Part shown: positions 9,920 through 17,327 of the stretch, piece by piece | Position numbering within the stretch: position 1 is the first letter of the stretch | How the letters are laid out: each line of letters starts with the position of its first letter | Source: DATGEO01 sp035310015 | GTDB lineage: Bacteria > Chloroflexota > Dormibacteria > Dormibacterales > Dormibacteraceae | Assembly: GCA_035310015.1 (NCBI GenBank) | Contig: DATGEO010000053.1 | Location: 1-39,175, forward strand | Reading direction: 5' to 3' | Length of the DNA: 39,175 nucleotides | The notes under the pieces: model-generated | Told to the model about the DNA's origin: nothing | Database searches by the model: none | Seen by the model: the letters and a program-made list of their open reading frames with translations, nothing else | Made by a program: the position numbers and the translations under genes

Positions 9920-10869
9920 CTGTCCTCGTGCAGCAGCTGCAGGAATCGGTCTTCCAGCGTCTGGTGCCGAGGCGCGACCTCGTAGACGCGTCCGCCGAGC
10001 GCGACGATCTGCGCCACCAGCGCGGGCACGCGGTCCGGCGCGAGCGACGTGAACGTCATCTGCTCGCCCTCGTCGTCGCGGGGGCCGAAGTCGCCGAGCT
10101 TGGACCTCGCGCCGTCGTCGAGGCCGGCGGCTCGCACGCGAACCGCCGAGCCGCTGAGCAGCTGGTCCATCGTCCCCGACGCGATGACGCGGCCGTGGTC
10201 GACCACGGCGACGCGGTCGCACACCTGCTCCACCTCGCTGAGGAGGTGGGAGTTGAGAAACACCGCCGACCCGCGGGACGCGAGGTCGCGGATGATCTGG
10301 CGCACGTCATGGCGCCCGACAGGGTCGAGCGCGGAGGTGGGCTCGTCGAGGAACACGAGCTCCGGTTCGCCGAGCAGGGCCGCGCCCAGGCCGAGCCGCT
10401 GCTGCATCCCCTTCGAGAAGTTGCCGACGCGGTCGTCTCCGCGGCCGGCCAGCCCGACGGTCTGGAGCGCGCCGTCGATCGCCCCCTTCCAATTCGATCG
10501 CGGCAGCGGCGCGAGCTCGCAGTGGACCGCCAGCACCTCGCGCGCCGAAAGCCAGCTCTGGTAGCGGAAGAGCTCGGGCAGGTAGCCGATGCGGCGGCGG
10601 GTGTCGAGGTCGCCGATGCGCTGCCCGAGCACCCAGCCCTCGCCCGACGTCGGCGTGAGCAGCCCGAGGAGCAGCTTCACCGCGGTCGTCTTGCCGGCGC
10701 CGTTCGGGCCGAGGAAGCCGAAGATCTCGCCGCGCGGAACGGTCATCGAAAGCCCGGCCAGCGCGACGGTCGCGCCGAACCGCTTGGTCAGCTCGACGGT
10801 GTGAATGGCGGGCGTGGAAGCGGCCGCCCCGGTGGGAGCGGCCGCTGTGGTTTCGGCTACACCTGCCAC
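9916..10869 (-). CDS. ABC transporter ATP-binding protein (ABC-2 exporter type)
   Basis: This 317-residue ATPase shows Walker A GPNGAGKT (54-61), a Q-loop region near LPELFRYQ, signature FSKGMQQRL (151-159) and Walker B LVFLDEP (171-177), with the switch His in NSHLLSEVE. The C-terminal 80 residues form the accessory domain common in exporters of the DrrA/CcmA class. An Ala- and Thr-rich N-terminal tail of about 20 residues precedes the domain. The GTG start lies 16 bases after the anti-sigma stop, and a TAGCCT box fits a separate leaderless transcript as well as read-through from the sigma operon. Confidence 0.9.
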   Translation of the reverse strand: MAGVAETTAAAPTGAAASTPAIHTVELTKRFGATVALAGLSMTVPRGEIFGFLGPNGAGKTTAVKLLLGLLTPTSGEGWVLGQRIGDLDTRRRIGYLPELFRYQSWLSAREVLAVHCELAPLPRSNWKGAIDGALQTVGLAGRGDDRVGNFSKGMQQRLGLGAALLGEPELVFLDEPTSALDPVGRHDVRQIIRDLASRGSAVFLNSHLLSEVEQVCDRVAVVDHGRVIASGTMDQLLSGSAVRVRAAGLDDGARSKLGDFGPRDDEGEQMTFTSLAPDRVPALVAQIVALGGRVYEVAPRHQTLEDRFLQLLHEDR

Positions 10870-10875
10870 GACAGC

Positions 10876-10881
10876 AGGCTA
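10876..10881 (-). promoter_or_regulatory. -10 box TAGCCT, leaderless-type promoter
   Basis: On the minus strand, TAGCCT ends 6 bases before the GTG of the ABC ATPase gene. It sits in the 16-base gap after the anti-sigma gene. Confidence 0.45.
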
Positions 10882-10885
10882 ACGA

Positions 10886-11974
10886 TTACCGAAGGGCGTT
10901 CGCTACGGTCAGCGCTTCCGACTGCTTCAGGCTTCCGCCGACGATGAAGACGTCGCCGTGCTTGATCCAGACGACCGCCGCCCCGACGCCGGTGTTGTCA
11001 CCGAGGGCGACGCCCGGCACGCCCTGGACCGTGACCTTCGAGGAGGTTGCGAACTGGATCGGCACCGGGATCGGCAGCGTGGTGGTCGGGTCGCCGATGG
11101 CGCGGATGTCGGCCGCCAGCTGCGGCGTGATGCCGGGCTGCGCGAGCAGGTAGTCCTCGAGCTGCTTCACCGTGACGCCGGTCGACGTGACGAGGGGCCT
11201 GACCGACTCGGCGACGATGAGGTGCGGCACCGGCATGCCCTGGCTGTCGGCCGACGAGCTCTTGAGGTCGCCGTAGATCTCCACCAGCGCCGGGCCCATC
11301 GTGAGCGTGAGCGTGCTGCCGTCCATGCCCGCGGGCATCTTCGGAATCGTCTTGCCCTGGGCCGCGGCGGCGGCCTCAGCCTTGGCGGCGCTGAACTTGA
11401 ACACGCCGGTGGTCTGCGGCATCGCGCCGTAGGTCACCGTGCTCGACACTCCGGAGGGCAGCGTGCCCGCGTTGGGCGCGGAGAAGCCGGCGATCTTCTC
11501 GGCCTCGGCCTTGGTGATGCCGACGGAGGGCTGAGGCTGCTGCGACCACGTGATGTCGCCGTAGCTGCTCAGATCGGGAAGCGACTGGAAGTCGGCCAGG
11601 GTGACCGGCACGGGCGTGACCGTCTGCGGCGCGAAGATCGTCGAGACGTTGACCGCGGCCGTCACGGCGACGGCGAGCACCGCCGCGAGGGCGACGCCCG
11701 CCAGGACCGGCCGGGAGGCCGCTCGGATGACCGGCAGCCGGAAGCCGAAACGCGGCCGCGACGGCTGGGCGCTGATGCGCTTGTAAGCCGCGCCGGCGTC
11801 GAAGCTCGTCGCCGGCGTCGCCATCAGCAGCGCGGCGCTGCGCGCGTCGGCCGCGAGCGCCTCCTGCCGCGCCCTGCACTCGGCGCAGCTTGCGAAATGC
11901 TCGCGCTCGGGCGTGGTGACCGCGTCCGGATCGTCGAGCATCCGGCGCAGTGTTCCGTCATGCAGATGTGCCAC
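10886..11974 (-). CDS. anti-sigma factor with zinc-finger motif and extracytoplasmic domain
   Basis: This 362-residue single-pass membrane protein probably holds the sigma factor encoded just upstream. The cytoplasmic N-terminus contains H26-x3-C30-x2-C33 (HFASCAEC), the zinc-binding anti-sigma signature. A membrane helix spans about residues 86-110. The large outer domain has no recognised enzyme motif and is rich in Ala, Thr and Pro, and it may sense an envelope signal. The GTG start is supported by AAGGAGGT five bases upstream, the best ribosome site in the window, and overlaps the sigma gene by 17 bases. The outer domain recalls DUF4367-type proteins only loosely. Confidence 0.82.
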   Translation of the reverse strand: MAHLHDGTLRRMLDDPDAVTTPEREHFASCAECRARQEALAADARSAALLMATPATSFDAGAAYKRISAQPSRPRFGFRLPVIRAASRPVLAGVALAAVLAVAVTAAVNVSTIFAPQTVTPVPVTLADFQSLPDLSSYGDITWSQQPQPSVGITKAEAEKIAGFSAPNAGTLPSGVSSTVTYGAMPQTTGVFKFSAAKAEAAAAAQGKTIPKMPAGMDGSTLTLTMGPALVEIYGDLKSSSADSQGMPVPHLIVAESVRPLVTSTGVTVKQLEDYLLAQPGITPQLAADIRAIGDPTTTLPIPVPIQFATSSKVTVQGVPGVALGDNTGVGAAVVWIKHGDVFIVGGSLKQSEALTVANALR

Positions 11975-12461
11975 GGGTGACCTCCTTGCGCAGCGCTTCC
12001 TCTGCGCGCCTCAACAAAGTTCCTATCTGTCCTGTTCGAACGCCGAGGGCTTCAGCCACCTCCGAGTAGCTGAGCCCGCTGGAGCGGAGCACCAGAACCG
12101 CCGCCGGCCTCGCCGGCAGCTTGGCGAGCGCGCGGCGCACGCGGCGCCGGTCCTCGTTCGCCTCCGCGACCTGCTGCGGGTCGATCGCGCGCGAACCCTC
12201 CTCGACCGCCTGCGAGTGCTCGCGGCGCTCGCGGCGCCTGCGTCCGCGCAGCCGGTTGAGCGCGGTGTGGGCGGCCGCGCGATACAGCCACGGCGCGGCG
12301 TAGGGCGAGGTCGCGGAGTGCAGGCGATGGAAGTCGATGAAGACCTCCTGGGCCACGTCCTCCGCCTCCTGCGGGTCGAACAGCACGCGGTTCGCGATGC
12401 CCGCGACGCGGGCGTATTCAGCTTTGAAGAGCGCCTCGAACGAGTCCTGCTCCGACTTCAT
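11958..12461 (-). CDS. ECF-type RNA polymerase sigma factor (first of three)
   Basis: This 167-residue sigma-70 family factor has regions 2 and 4 only. Region 2 starts at FEALFKAEYARV and includes DPQEAEDVAQEVFIDFHRL, the core-binding and -10 recognition part. Region 4 contains SGLSYSEVAEALGVRTGQIGTLLRRA, the -35-binding helix-turn-helix. The ATG at 12461 places the start close to region 2, as in most ECF factors. A GTG at 12500 would add 13 residues. It overlaps the zinc-finger anti-sigma gene by 17 bases, a standard sigma/anti-sigma pair, and the ABC exporter genes downstream are plausible targets. Confidence 0.9.
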   Translation of the reverse strand: MKSEQDSFEALFKAEYARVAGIANRVLFDPQEAEDVAQEVFIDFHRLHSATSPYAAPWLYRAAAHTALNRLRGRRRRERREHSQAVEEGSRAIDPQQVAEANEDRRRVRRALAKLPARPAAVLVLRSSGLSYSEVAEALGVRTGQIGTLLRRAEEALRKEVTRGTSA

Positions 12462-12543
12462 CGCCGTGATCCGGCGTGCCTGGTCGATCTGGGCGCCCAC
12501 TGACCTACAAGCACCGGCCGGCCGGATTTTGTGACAGCCGGCC

Positions 12544-13026
12544 TCAGGCCCGGCGTGGACGGAGCCTCAGCAGCTCCTTCGCCACCCCGCGCAGGAAGGG
12601 GCCGCCCCAGAACCCGACCGAAAGGAGGCTCCCGAAGATCACCACGGCGTCGATGCTCTCGCGGCCCTGCCGCTCCCAGTACACGTCCTGCAGGTTGAGC
12701 CAGAGCGCGAACTCGTCGAGGGTCAGCGCCGCGCCGACGCCGAACAGGACCGCGGTGAGGCTTGCGACCCAGCTCGACCCGACGCCGACCTCCGACAGCC
12801 ACACGTACCCGACGACCAGCAGCAGGAGGATGCCCCACACCAGGTGGTGGATGTGCGTGCCGCCCGCGGAAACGTTGTGGAGCGGCCCCACGCCCGCGCG
12901 GATCATCGCCGTGATCCCGCGCACGATCGCGAAGGTGACGAAGAATCCGGCCGAGGCCAGGAACAGCCGCTCCCGTCGCTCGTCCTGGAAATGAAACCGA
13001 TAGAGCCTCGCGAGGGTGCGGGCCAT
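12544..13026 (-). CDS. integral membrane protein, unknown function
   Basis: This 160-residue protein has about four membrane segments. The first is FLASAGFFVTFAIVRGITAMI. A His-containing turn (GGTHIHHLVWGI) follows, then LLLLVVGYVWL, then a helix carrying LTLDEFALWLNL. The acidic and His residues near membrane faces (HIHH, DEF) are suggestive of metal or proton handling, but no function is known. The C-terminus is basic (LLRLRPRRA). It starts five bases after the EVE-protein stop, so it is the third gene of the DinB-EVE-membrane unit. Confidence 0.72.
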   Translation of the reverse strand: MARTLARLYRFHFQDERRERLFLASAGFFVTFAIVRGITAMIRAGVGPLHNVSAGGTHIHHLVWGILLLLVVGYVWLSEVGVGSSWVASLTAVLFGVGAALTLDEFALWLNLQDVYWERQGRESIDAVVIFGSLLSVGFWGGPFLRGVAKELLRLRPRRA

Positions 13027-13031
13027 GCGCG

Positions 13032-13631
13032 CTATCCCGCCATGTGCTTTTCGCGCCGGGCGCTGCTCGCGACCGCGTCCTCGACGATCGCGAAGTCGTT
13101 GCGGTTGAGCATGTGGATGTGGCCCTGGAACGCCAGCGTCCAGTGCTCGGGCGGCCACTTGCGCACGTAGTCGAGGCGGTAGGCGATCTCCTTTGCCGGA
13201 ACCCAGTCGGACTCGTCGAGCACGACGTCCGGGCGGATGTGCACGCGCCACGGGTAGTCCTCGTCGCGGCGGGCCGAGCGCCAGATGGGCGTGTGGTCCT
13301 CGTACATGGGGGAGGCGACCGTGACCGTGGCCGCAAAGCCCATCCGGCCGGTCACGTAGTAGAGCAAGCGGTCGCCCACGCGCATCGACTCGACGCGGCG
13401 CCGGTGGCGGCTCTTGAGGCCCTGGATGGTCCAGCCATGCTCGCGTGTCTTGCGCAGGTTGTCGGGCGAGCTGACGACCATCCAGTACTGGCTCGGCCGG
13501 CCTTCCGAACGCCCCGACTTGCGCCGCCGGCGGCCGCGCCCCGTGCGCGGCTGAGACTCGCCGGCCTCAGCCTGCTCAGCCTGCTCGGCCTGTTCGGGCG
13601 GTTCGGGCTCAAGGAGCTCCTCGTCGCTCAT
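13032..13631 (-). CDS. EVE domain protein
   Basis: This 199-residue protein has two parts. Residues 1-47 are a disordered acidic then basic tail with EQA repeats and an Arg/Lys-rich patch (GRRRRKSG). Residues 48-195 form an EVE domain, a PUA-like fold, seen in SQYWMVVSSPDNL, the loop LKSRHRRRVESMRVGDRLLYYVTG, and RLDYVRKWPPEHWTLAFQGHIHML. EVE domains bind modified bases in DNA or RNA and often sit in defence or RNA-modification loci. Here it is coupled to DinB by an ATGA overlap and not to a nuclease, so a defence role is not shown. Confidence 0.85.
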   Translation of the reverse strand: MSDEELLEPEPPEQAEQAEQAEAGESQPRTGRGRRRRKSGRSEGRPSQYWMVVSSPDNLRKTREHGWTIQGLKSRHRRRVESMRVGDRLLYYVTGRMGFAATVTVASPMYEDHTPIWRSARRDEDYPWRVHIRPDVVLDESDWVPAKEIAYRLDYVRKWPPEHWTLAFQGHIHMLNRNDFAIVEDAVASSARREKHMAG

Positions 13632-14146
13632 CGCGCCGCCGCCGTCGGCGGCCCCAGGTCTTCGGGCTCGGGCAGGAGGGCCGTCAGGTTGCGGATCTGG
13701 GCGATGTGACCCATCTCGTGCCGGGTCACCTGGCGGCAGATCTCGAGCAGCGTGAGGTCGCCGCCGCGCGTGTCCGAGATCACCCGCGACCATTCGCTCT
13801 TGCCCCAGCCGTGCAGCAGGTCGACGGTGCGCCGGCGCACGCGGGCGAAGTCCTCGATCGCTTCCTGAAGGGGCCTGTCCAGACCTTCGTCGGGCATGGG
13901 GTCGATGGCTGCGCGGACGTCCGCCGACGCCAGGCCCTCGAGGTGCGCCCGGCGCAGCAGCGAATCGACCCTGGCGCCGGAGTCCACGAGGTGGGCGATC
14001 AGCCCGCCGATCGTCGGAAAGGCAGGGCCGTGGCGGTAGCGCAGGCGCGCCTCGTCCAGGCCGTAGACCAGGTCGCTGATCCGCTCGGGCGCCGAGCTCA
14101 TGAGCAGCGCGGCGTCGGCCGGCGTGAGCTCCTCCTGCAGTTCCAT
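13628..14146 (-). CDS. DinB-like superfamily protein
   Basis: This 172-residue protein is a four-helix bundle of the DinB/YfiT type. The three-His metal site is visible: H52 in GGLIAHLVDSG, and H143 and H147 in RHEMGHIAQIRNL. Family members include thiol-dependent S-transferases and metal-binding proteins of unknown role, and many are damage-induced. The ATG at 14146 lies 7 bases after a TATCGT box, suggesting a leaderless transcript. The stop overlaps the EVE gene start (ATGA), and the two are probably made together. Confidence 0.85.
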   Translation of the reverse strand: MELQEELTPADAALLMSSAPERISDLVYGLDEARLRYRHGPAFPTIGGLIAHLVDSGARVDSLLRRAHLEGLASADVRAAIDPMPDEGLDRPLQEAIEDFARVRRRTVDLLHGWGKSEWSRVISDTRGGDLTLLEICRQVTRHEMGHIAQIRNLTALLPEPEDLGPPTAAAR

Positions 14147-14153
14147 CCACGCA

Positions 14154-14159
14154 ACGATA
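14154..14159 (-). promoter_or_regulatory. -10 box TATCGT, leaderless-type promoter
   Basis: On the minus strand, TATCGT ends 7 bases before the ATG of the DinB gene. Confidence 0.55.
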
Positions 14160-14210
14160 ACGAGTGGAAATCGGCGGCCCTTGCCGCAAGATGTGCGCAC
14201 CTTGTCTGCG

Positions 14211-14678
14211 ATGGTCGACCCGGCCGGCCGCCCGCCGCTGTTCGATGGCGCCGCCTGGGTGTCCCAGGACCGCAAGTACTGGTGGAACGGGTCGGCGTGG
14301 CAGCCGATCGTCAGGAAGCGACGGCCGAGCTTCGCCCTCATCGGCGTCGCCGTCGCGATCGTTGCCGTCATCGGTTATGTCATCTACGCATATCCGCGTC
14401 CGGTCGTCGACACCACCACCCGGTACGGCGTCACCAACGCAAGGATCGACTCTTCCACGCAGATCGAGTTCGACTACCGAGCGCGGGACAGCTGCAACAG
14501 CCTCACGTTCATCTACACCTTCTATGACGCGCAGGGCATCAAGGTCGACGAGTTCCAGGACGAGCAGCAGAGCCAGGTCACCGCCGGCAAGAGCTATCAC
14601 TTCACGATCACCGCGGCGGGCCAGCCCATCGACGCATCCGCCACGCGCTTCACCGCCACGCCCACCTGCCACGACTGA
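14211..14678 (+). CDS. single-pass membrane protein with N-terminal WW-like motif
   Basis: This 155-residue protein is not assigned a function. Residues 1-30 contain a short aromatic motif, FDGAAWVSQDRKYWWNGSAW, like the DUF2510-type segments found at the N-termini of actinobacterial membrane proteins. A basic stretch (RKRRPS) and one membrane helix (about 38-60) follow. The outer part is a beta-rich domain with two cysteines (DSCNSLTF and TPTCHD) that could form a disulfide. It is divergent from DinB with 64 bases between the starts. Confidence 0.65.
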   Translation: MVDPAGRPPLFDGAAWVSQDRKYWWNGSAWQPIVRKRRPSFALIGVAVAIVAVIGYVIYAYPRPVVDTTTRYGVTNARIDSSTQIEFDYRARDSCNSLTFIYTFYDAQGIKVDEFQDEQQSQVTAGKSYHFTITAAGQPIDASATRFTATPTCHD

Positions 14679-14703
14679 GCTCGCCGCGCGGCATACTCGG
14701 AGG

Positions 14704-14901
14704 GTGGAGCAGGTCCAGGTCGCTTGTGACGCGTGCGGGGCGCGGCTGGTCCCGAACGCGGCTTACTGCGAGCGGTGCGGCGCGCGCACTCGACGGGCGA
14801 GGCGATTGGTGCGGCTGGCCATCCGGGTGGAGCTGCTGTTCTTCCTGCTCGTGGTCGGGCTGGTGATCGCCTTCACCTGGATCTACGCCATCCAGAAATG
14901 A
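14704..14901 (+). CDS. small zinc-ribbon membrane protein
   Basis: This 65-residue protein has a zinc ribbon with two CxxC knuckles (CDACGARLVPNAAYCERCG), a basic linker (RTRRARRLVR) and one C-terminal membrane helix (ELLFFLLVVGLVIAFTWIYAI). This makes it a membrane-tethered zinc ribbon of unknown role. The GTG start follows the previous gene after 25 bases. A CATACT box lies 5 bases upstream, which is a weaker leaderless-type signal. A strong hairpin follows the stop. Confidence 0.72.
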   Translation: MEQVQVACDACGARLVPNAAYCERCGARTRRARRLVRLAIRVELLFFLLVVGLVIAFTWIYAIQK

Positions 14902-14908
14902 GCGATAG

Positions 14909-14932
14909 CCCTCTCCCGCGAGCGGGAGGGGG
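14909..14932. terminator. bidirectional hairpin of the CCCTCTCCCGC repeat family
   Basis: An 11-pair stem (one T-G wobble) with a two-base loop lies between the convergent zinc-ribbon and MoxR-type genes. Its left arm, CCCTCTCCCGC, is the same as the left arm of the hairpin before greA. Confidence 0.6.
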
Positions 14933-14937
14933 GAAAC

Positions 14938-16335
14938 CTACCGGCGGTAGAGCGCTCGGCCCTCGACCTCGTCTTTGTTCAGGCGCTTGTTGAGGTGCAG
15001 GCCCTCGAGCAGGAACTCGATCACCGACGCGCGCACCTCCGGCCGGTCGGGTAGGCCCAACCGCTTCAGGGCCGCCGCGACCTCCGGCACCTCGCCGACC
15101 GCGCGCGTGTAAGCGCGCGACGGGATGCCCTCGCCGACCTCCAGCATCGTGCCGTCCTCGAACTTCGAGACCAGCCCGTCGAAATGCGCCGCCGAGAAGT
15201 GGCGGCTGAACACCGCGCTCACCGCGCCGCGCTCGAGCCGCGACAGCACCTGGTCCTCCTTGCCCTCGTCGAGCGCCTCGATCTCTACGCGGCCGGCGGT
15301 GGAGGATGTGAGATAGGCGAGGTCGGTGATGCGGGGAACGGCCAGCGCTTCGCCCAGCCGCGCGGCGCGCCTCACGGCGTTGGCCGCGAGATTCTCGAAG
15401 TTCGCGATCGACATGCGCACCGACACGCCCGACGACTGCGAGATGTGCGGGCTCCGGCGGGCGAGATGCGTGAGCTCGGCGACGATCTCCTTCATGAAGC
15501 CGGGGATGAGCACCTCGAAGTCCTCGGGCAGCGCGTTGCGCTCCGACTCCATGATCTGCATCTCTTCGCCGATGGTCAGCGGGTAGTGCGTGCGCACCTG
15601 CGACCCGAAGCGGTCCTTGAGCGGCGTGATGATGCGGCCGCGTGAGGTGTAGTCCTCGGGGTTCGCGCTGGCGATGACGAAGAGGTCGAGCGGCAGCCGC
15701 ACGCGGTAGCCGCGGATCTGCACGTCCTTCTCTTCCATGATGTTGAGCAGTCCGACCTGGATGCGCTCCGCCAGGTCGGGCAGCTCGTTGATGCCGAAGA
15801 TGCCGCGGTTGGTGCGCGGCAGCAGGCCGTAGTGGATGGTCAGCTCGTCGGCGAGGTAGCGGCCCTCAGCGACCTTGATCGGGTCGACCTCGCCGATGAG
15901 GTCGGCGATCGAGATGTCCGGCGTGGCGAGCTTCTCGCCGTAGCGCTGCTCGCTGCCGATCCACGTGATCTCGACGGCGTCCCCGTCCCTGGCCACCAAG
16001 TCGAGGCAGCGGCGGCAGATCGGAGCGAAGGGGTGGTCGTTGATCTCGCACCCCGCGATCGCGGGCACGGTTTCGTCGAGCAGCGAGACCAGCGAGCGCA
16101 TCATGCGGCTCTTCGCCTGGCCGCGCTCGCCCAGCAGGATGACGTCGTGTCCGGAGATGACGGCGTTCGCAAGCTGCGGCAGCACGGTGTCGTCGTAGCC
16201 GACGATGCCCGCGAGCAGCGGCTCGCCGGAGCGAAGCTTGGCGAGCAGGTTGCGCCGCATCTCTTGCTTGACGGTTTCCCGGATGTGACCGGTCGCGCGC
16301 AGCTCGCCGATGGTTCGTGGCTCGGTTGAGGGCAT
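14938..16335 (-). CDS. MoxR-type / magnesium-chelatase-like AAA+ ATPase
   Basis: This 465-residue AAA+ ATPase has Walker A GERGQAKS near residue 88, Walker B-like GIFGINELPDL, and the sensor region FVIASANPEDYTSRGRIITPLKDRF. The C-terminal half is a helical lid with a long extension. These ATPases usually work with a von Willebrand A-domain partner to remodel or insert metals into target proteins, but no such partner is in the window. The ATG at 16335 lies 7 bases after TATAGT, the best -10 here. A much longer reading frame upstream is an artefact of overlap with the glycerophosphodiesterase gene. Confidence 0.87.
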   Translation of the reverse strand: MPSTEPRTIGELRATGHIRETVKQEMRRNLLAKLRSGEPLLAGIVGYDDTVLPQLANAVISGHDVILLGERGQAKSRMMRSLVSLLDETVPAIAGCEINDHPFAPICRRCLDLVARDGDAVEITWIGSEQRYGEKLATPDISIADLIGEVDPIKVAEGRYLADELTIHYGLLPRTNRGIFGINELPDLAERIQVGLLNIMEEKDVQIRGYRVRLPLDLFVIASANPEDYTSRGRIITPLKDRFGSQVRTHYPLTIGEEMQIMESERNALPEDFEVLIPGFMKEIVAELTHLARRSPHISQSSGVSVRMSIANFENLAANAVRRAARLGEALAVPRITDLAYLTSSTAGRVEIEALDEGKEDQVLSRLERGAVSAVFSRHFSAAHFDGLVSKFEDGTMLEVGEGIPSRAYTRAVGEVPEVAAALKRLGLPDRPEVRASVIEFLLEGLHLNKRLNKDEVEGRALYRR

Positions 16336-16342
16336 CAACTGC

Positions 16343-16348
16343 ACTATA
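16343..16348 (-). promoter_or_regulatory. -10 box TATAGT, leaderless-type promoter
   Basis: On the minus strand, TATAGT (five of six consensus bases) ends 7 bases before the ATG of the MoxR-type gene. Confidence 0.65.
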
Positions 16349-16398
16349 GAGAAGGAAGGGCGGCCCTTCGCTGGCCGAAGCCGCGCGAGCCGCCGCGC

Positions 16399-16404
16399 TA
16401 TGCT
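16399..16404 (+). promoter_or_regulatory. -10 box TATGCT before the GDPD gene
   Basis: TATGCT ends 9 bases before the TTG start of the glycerophosphodiesterase gene. This spacing suggests a leader of two or three bases. Confidence 0.5.
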
Positions 16405-16413
16405 GGCGCGCGT

Positions 16414-17160
16414 TTGACTGAGTCGATTCGCTCCCGCTACGAGACCGCGCACGACGAGGGTCGACCGCTGCTCGGCGGCCATCGCGGCAACCCGGCCCAA
16501 CACCCCGAGAACACGATGCGGTCGTTCCGCTCCGCCATCGCGGCCGGATGCGACCTCATCGAGTGCGACGTCCATCTGTCCTCCGACGGACGGCTGGTCG
16601 TCATCCACGACCACACCCTCGACCGCACGACCAACGGCCAAGGGTTGGTCCGCGACCACACCGCCGCCGAGCTGCGCAAGCTCGACGCCGGCGAGGGCGA
16701 GAAGATCCCGCTCCTGCACGACGTCATCGAGCTGGCCCTGGGCAAGGTCGGGCTCGTGATCGAGATCAAGCAGCTGCCGATCACCTACGAAGGGCTGGAG
16801 GAGAAGCTCGTCAACATGCTCCGCCAGCTCGGCGCGGTGCAGGAGTGCGCGGTGATCTCCTTCCACCACCCGGCCATCCGCAAGCTGCACGAGATGGAGC
16901 CTCGGCTCCAGCTGGGCATCCTCGAGGGCTCGCGGCCGATCGACCCCGCCCGGCTGCTGCGCGAGGCGGGCGCAGAGGTGTTCTCGCCCCACTGGGGGGC
17001 GATGGACCGGGAGCTCATCGACCAGGTGCACTCGGCCGGCGGCGCGGTGGGCGTGTGGACGGTCGACGACGACGCGGCGCTCGCCTGGTGCAAGTTCTGC
17101 CGGCCCGACTCGATCTTCACCAACCGCCCGGTCGAGATCGGCAAGGCGCTTCGGAGCTAG
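16414..17160 (+). CDS. glycerophosphodiester phosphodiesterase family protein
   Basis: This 248-residue TIM-barrel enzyme hydrolyses glycerophosphodiesters to glycerol 3-phosphate and an alcohol. The catalytic set is visible: H23 in GGHRGN, E50 and D52 in IECDVHLSSDG, and H65 in VIHDHTLDRTTNG, with a further acidic residue in VIEIKQ. The barrel closes with VGVWTVDDD and SIFTNRPVEIG, as is typical of bacterial cytoplasmic members. There is no signal peptide. The TTG start is the only reasonable one, because the preceding ATG frame stops at once. It is divergent from the MoxR-type gene. Confidence 0.9.
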   Translation: MTESIRSRYETAHDEGRPLLGGHRGNPAQHPENTMRSFRSAIAAGCDLIECDVHLSSDGRLVVIHDHTLDRTTNGQGLVRDHTAAELRKLDAGEGEKIPLLHDVIELALGKVGLVIEIKQLPITYEGLEEKLVNMLRQLGAVQECAVISFHHPAIRKLHEMEPRLQLGILEGSRPIDPARLLREAGAEVFSPHWGAMDRELIDQVHSAGGAVGVWTVDDDAALAWCKFCRPDSIFTNRPVEIGKALRS

Positions 17161-17190
17161 CTGGACCCCACCCGATTCCGCCCGTTCTGT

Positions 17191-17247
17191 GCAAGACGTG
17201 CGCAAACTCAGCCTGCGTAGGGCACGTTTTGCGCAAGACGTGCGCAA
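17191..17247. repeat. paired GTGCGCAA palindromic element A
   Basis: The 15-base unit GCAAGACGTGCGCAA occurs at 17191-17205 and again at 17233-17247. The second copy lies inside a near-perfect 20-base palindrome at 17223-17242, CACGT-TTTGCGCAAG-ACGTG, with one T-G pair. It shares GTGCGCAAAC with the element at 32143-32202. It may end transcription of the GDPD gene or bind a protein. Confidence 0.5.
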
Positions 17248-17289
17248 CGGGGTTGCAGGCGTCGTTACACGCCCGCTGCCGGCGTCGTT

Positions 17290-17308
17290 GCCTCAATTGA
17301 CGTGAGGC
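17290..17308. promoter_or_regulatory. possible operator GCCTCA-N7-TGAGGC
   Basis: Six-base inverted arms with a seven-base spacer lie directly upstream of the TACCAT box of the second sigma gene, where a repressor or activator would act. A direct repeat GGCGTCGTT occurs at 17258 and 17281. Confidence 0.35.
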
Positions 17309-17312
17309 CACC

Positions 17313-17318
17313 TACCAT
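17313..17318 (+). promoter_or_regulatory. -10 box TACCAT before the second sigma gene
   Basis: TACCAT ends 9 bases before the TTG start of the sigma gene. The same box and spacing recur before the 5'-nuclease gene at 35609. Confidence 0.45.
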
Positions 17319-17327
17319 GAGCCCGCC

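Noticed and set aside
13032..13631. EVE protein as part of a defence island
   Set aside because: No nuclease, methylase, recombinase or phage remnant is nearby, and neighbours are housekeeping-like.
16336..17247. Extension of the MoxR-type frame by about 300 residues upstream
   Set aside because: It lies antisense to the glycerophosphodiesterase gene, whose catalytic residues are intact, and the promoter box at 16343 fits the ATG at 16335.
17297..17302. TTGACG as -35 of the second sigma gene
   Set aside because: It is only 10 bases from the TACCAT box, which is too close for a normal promoter.
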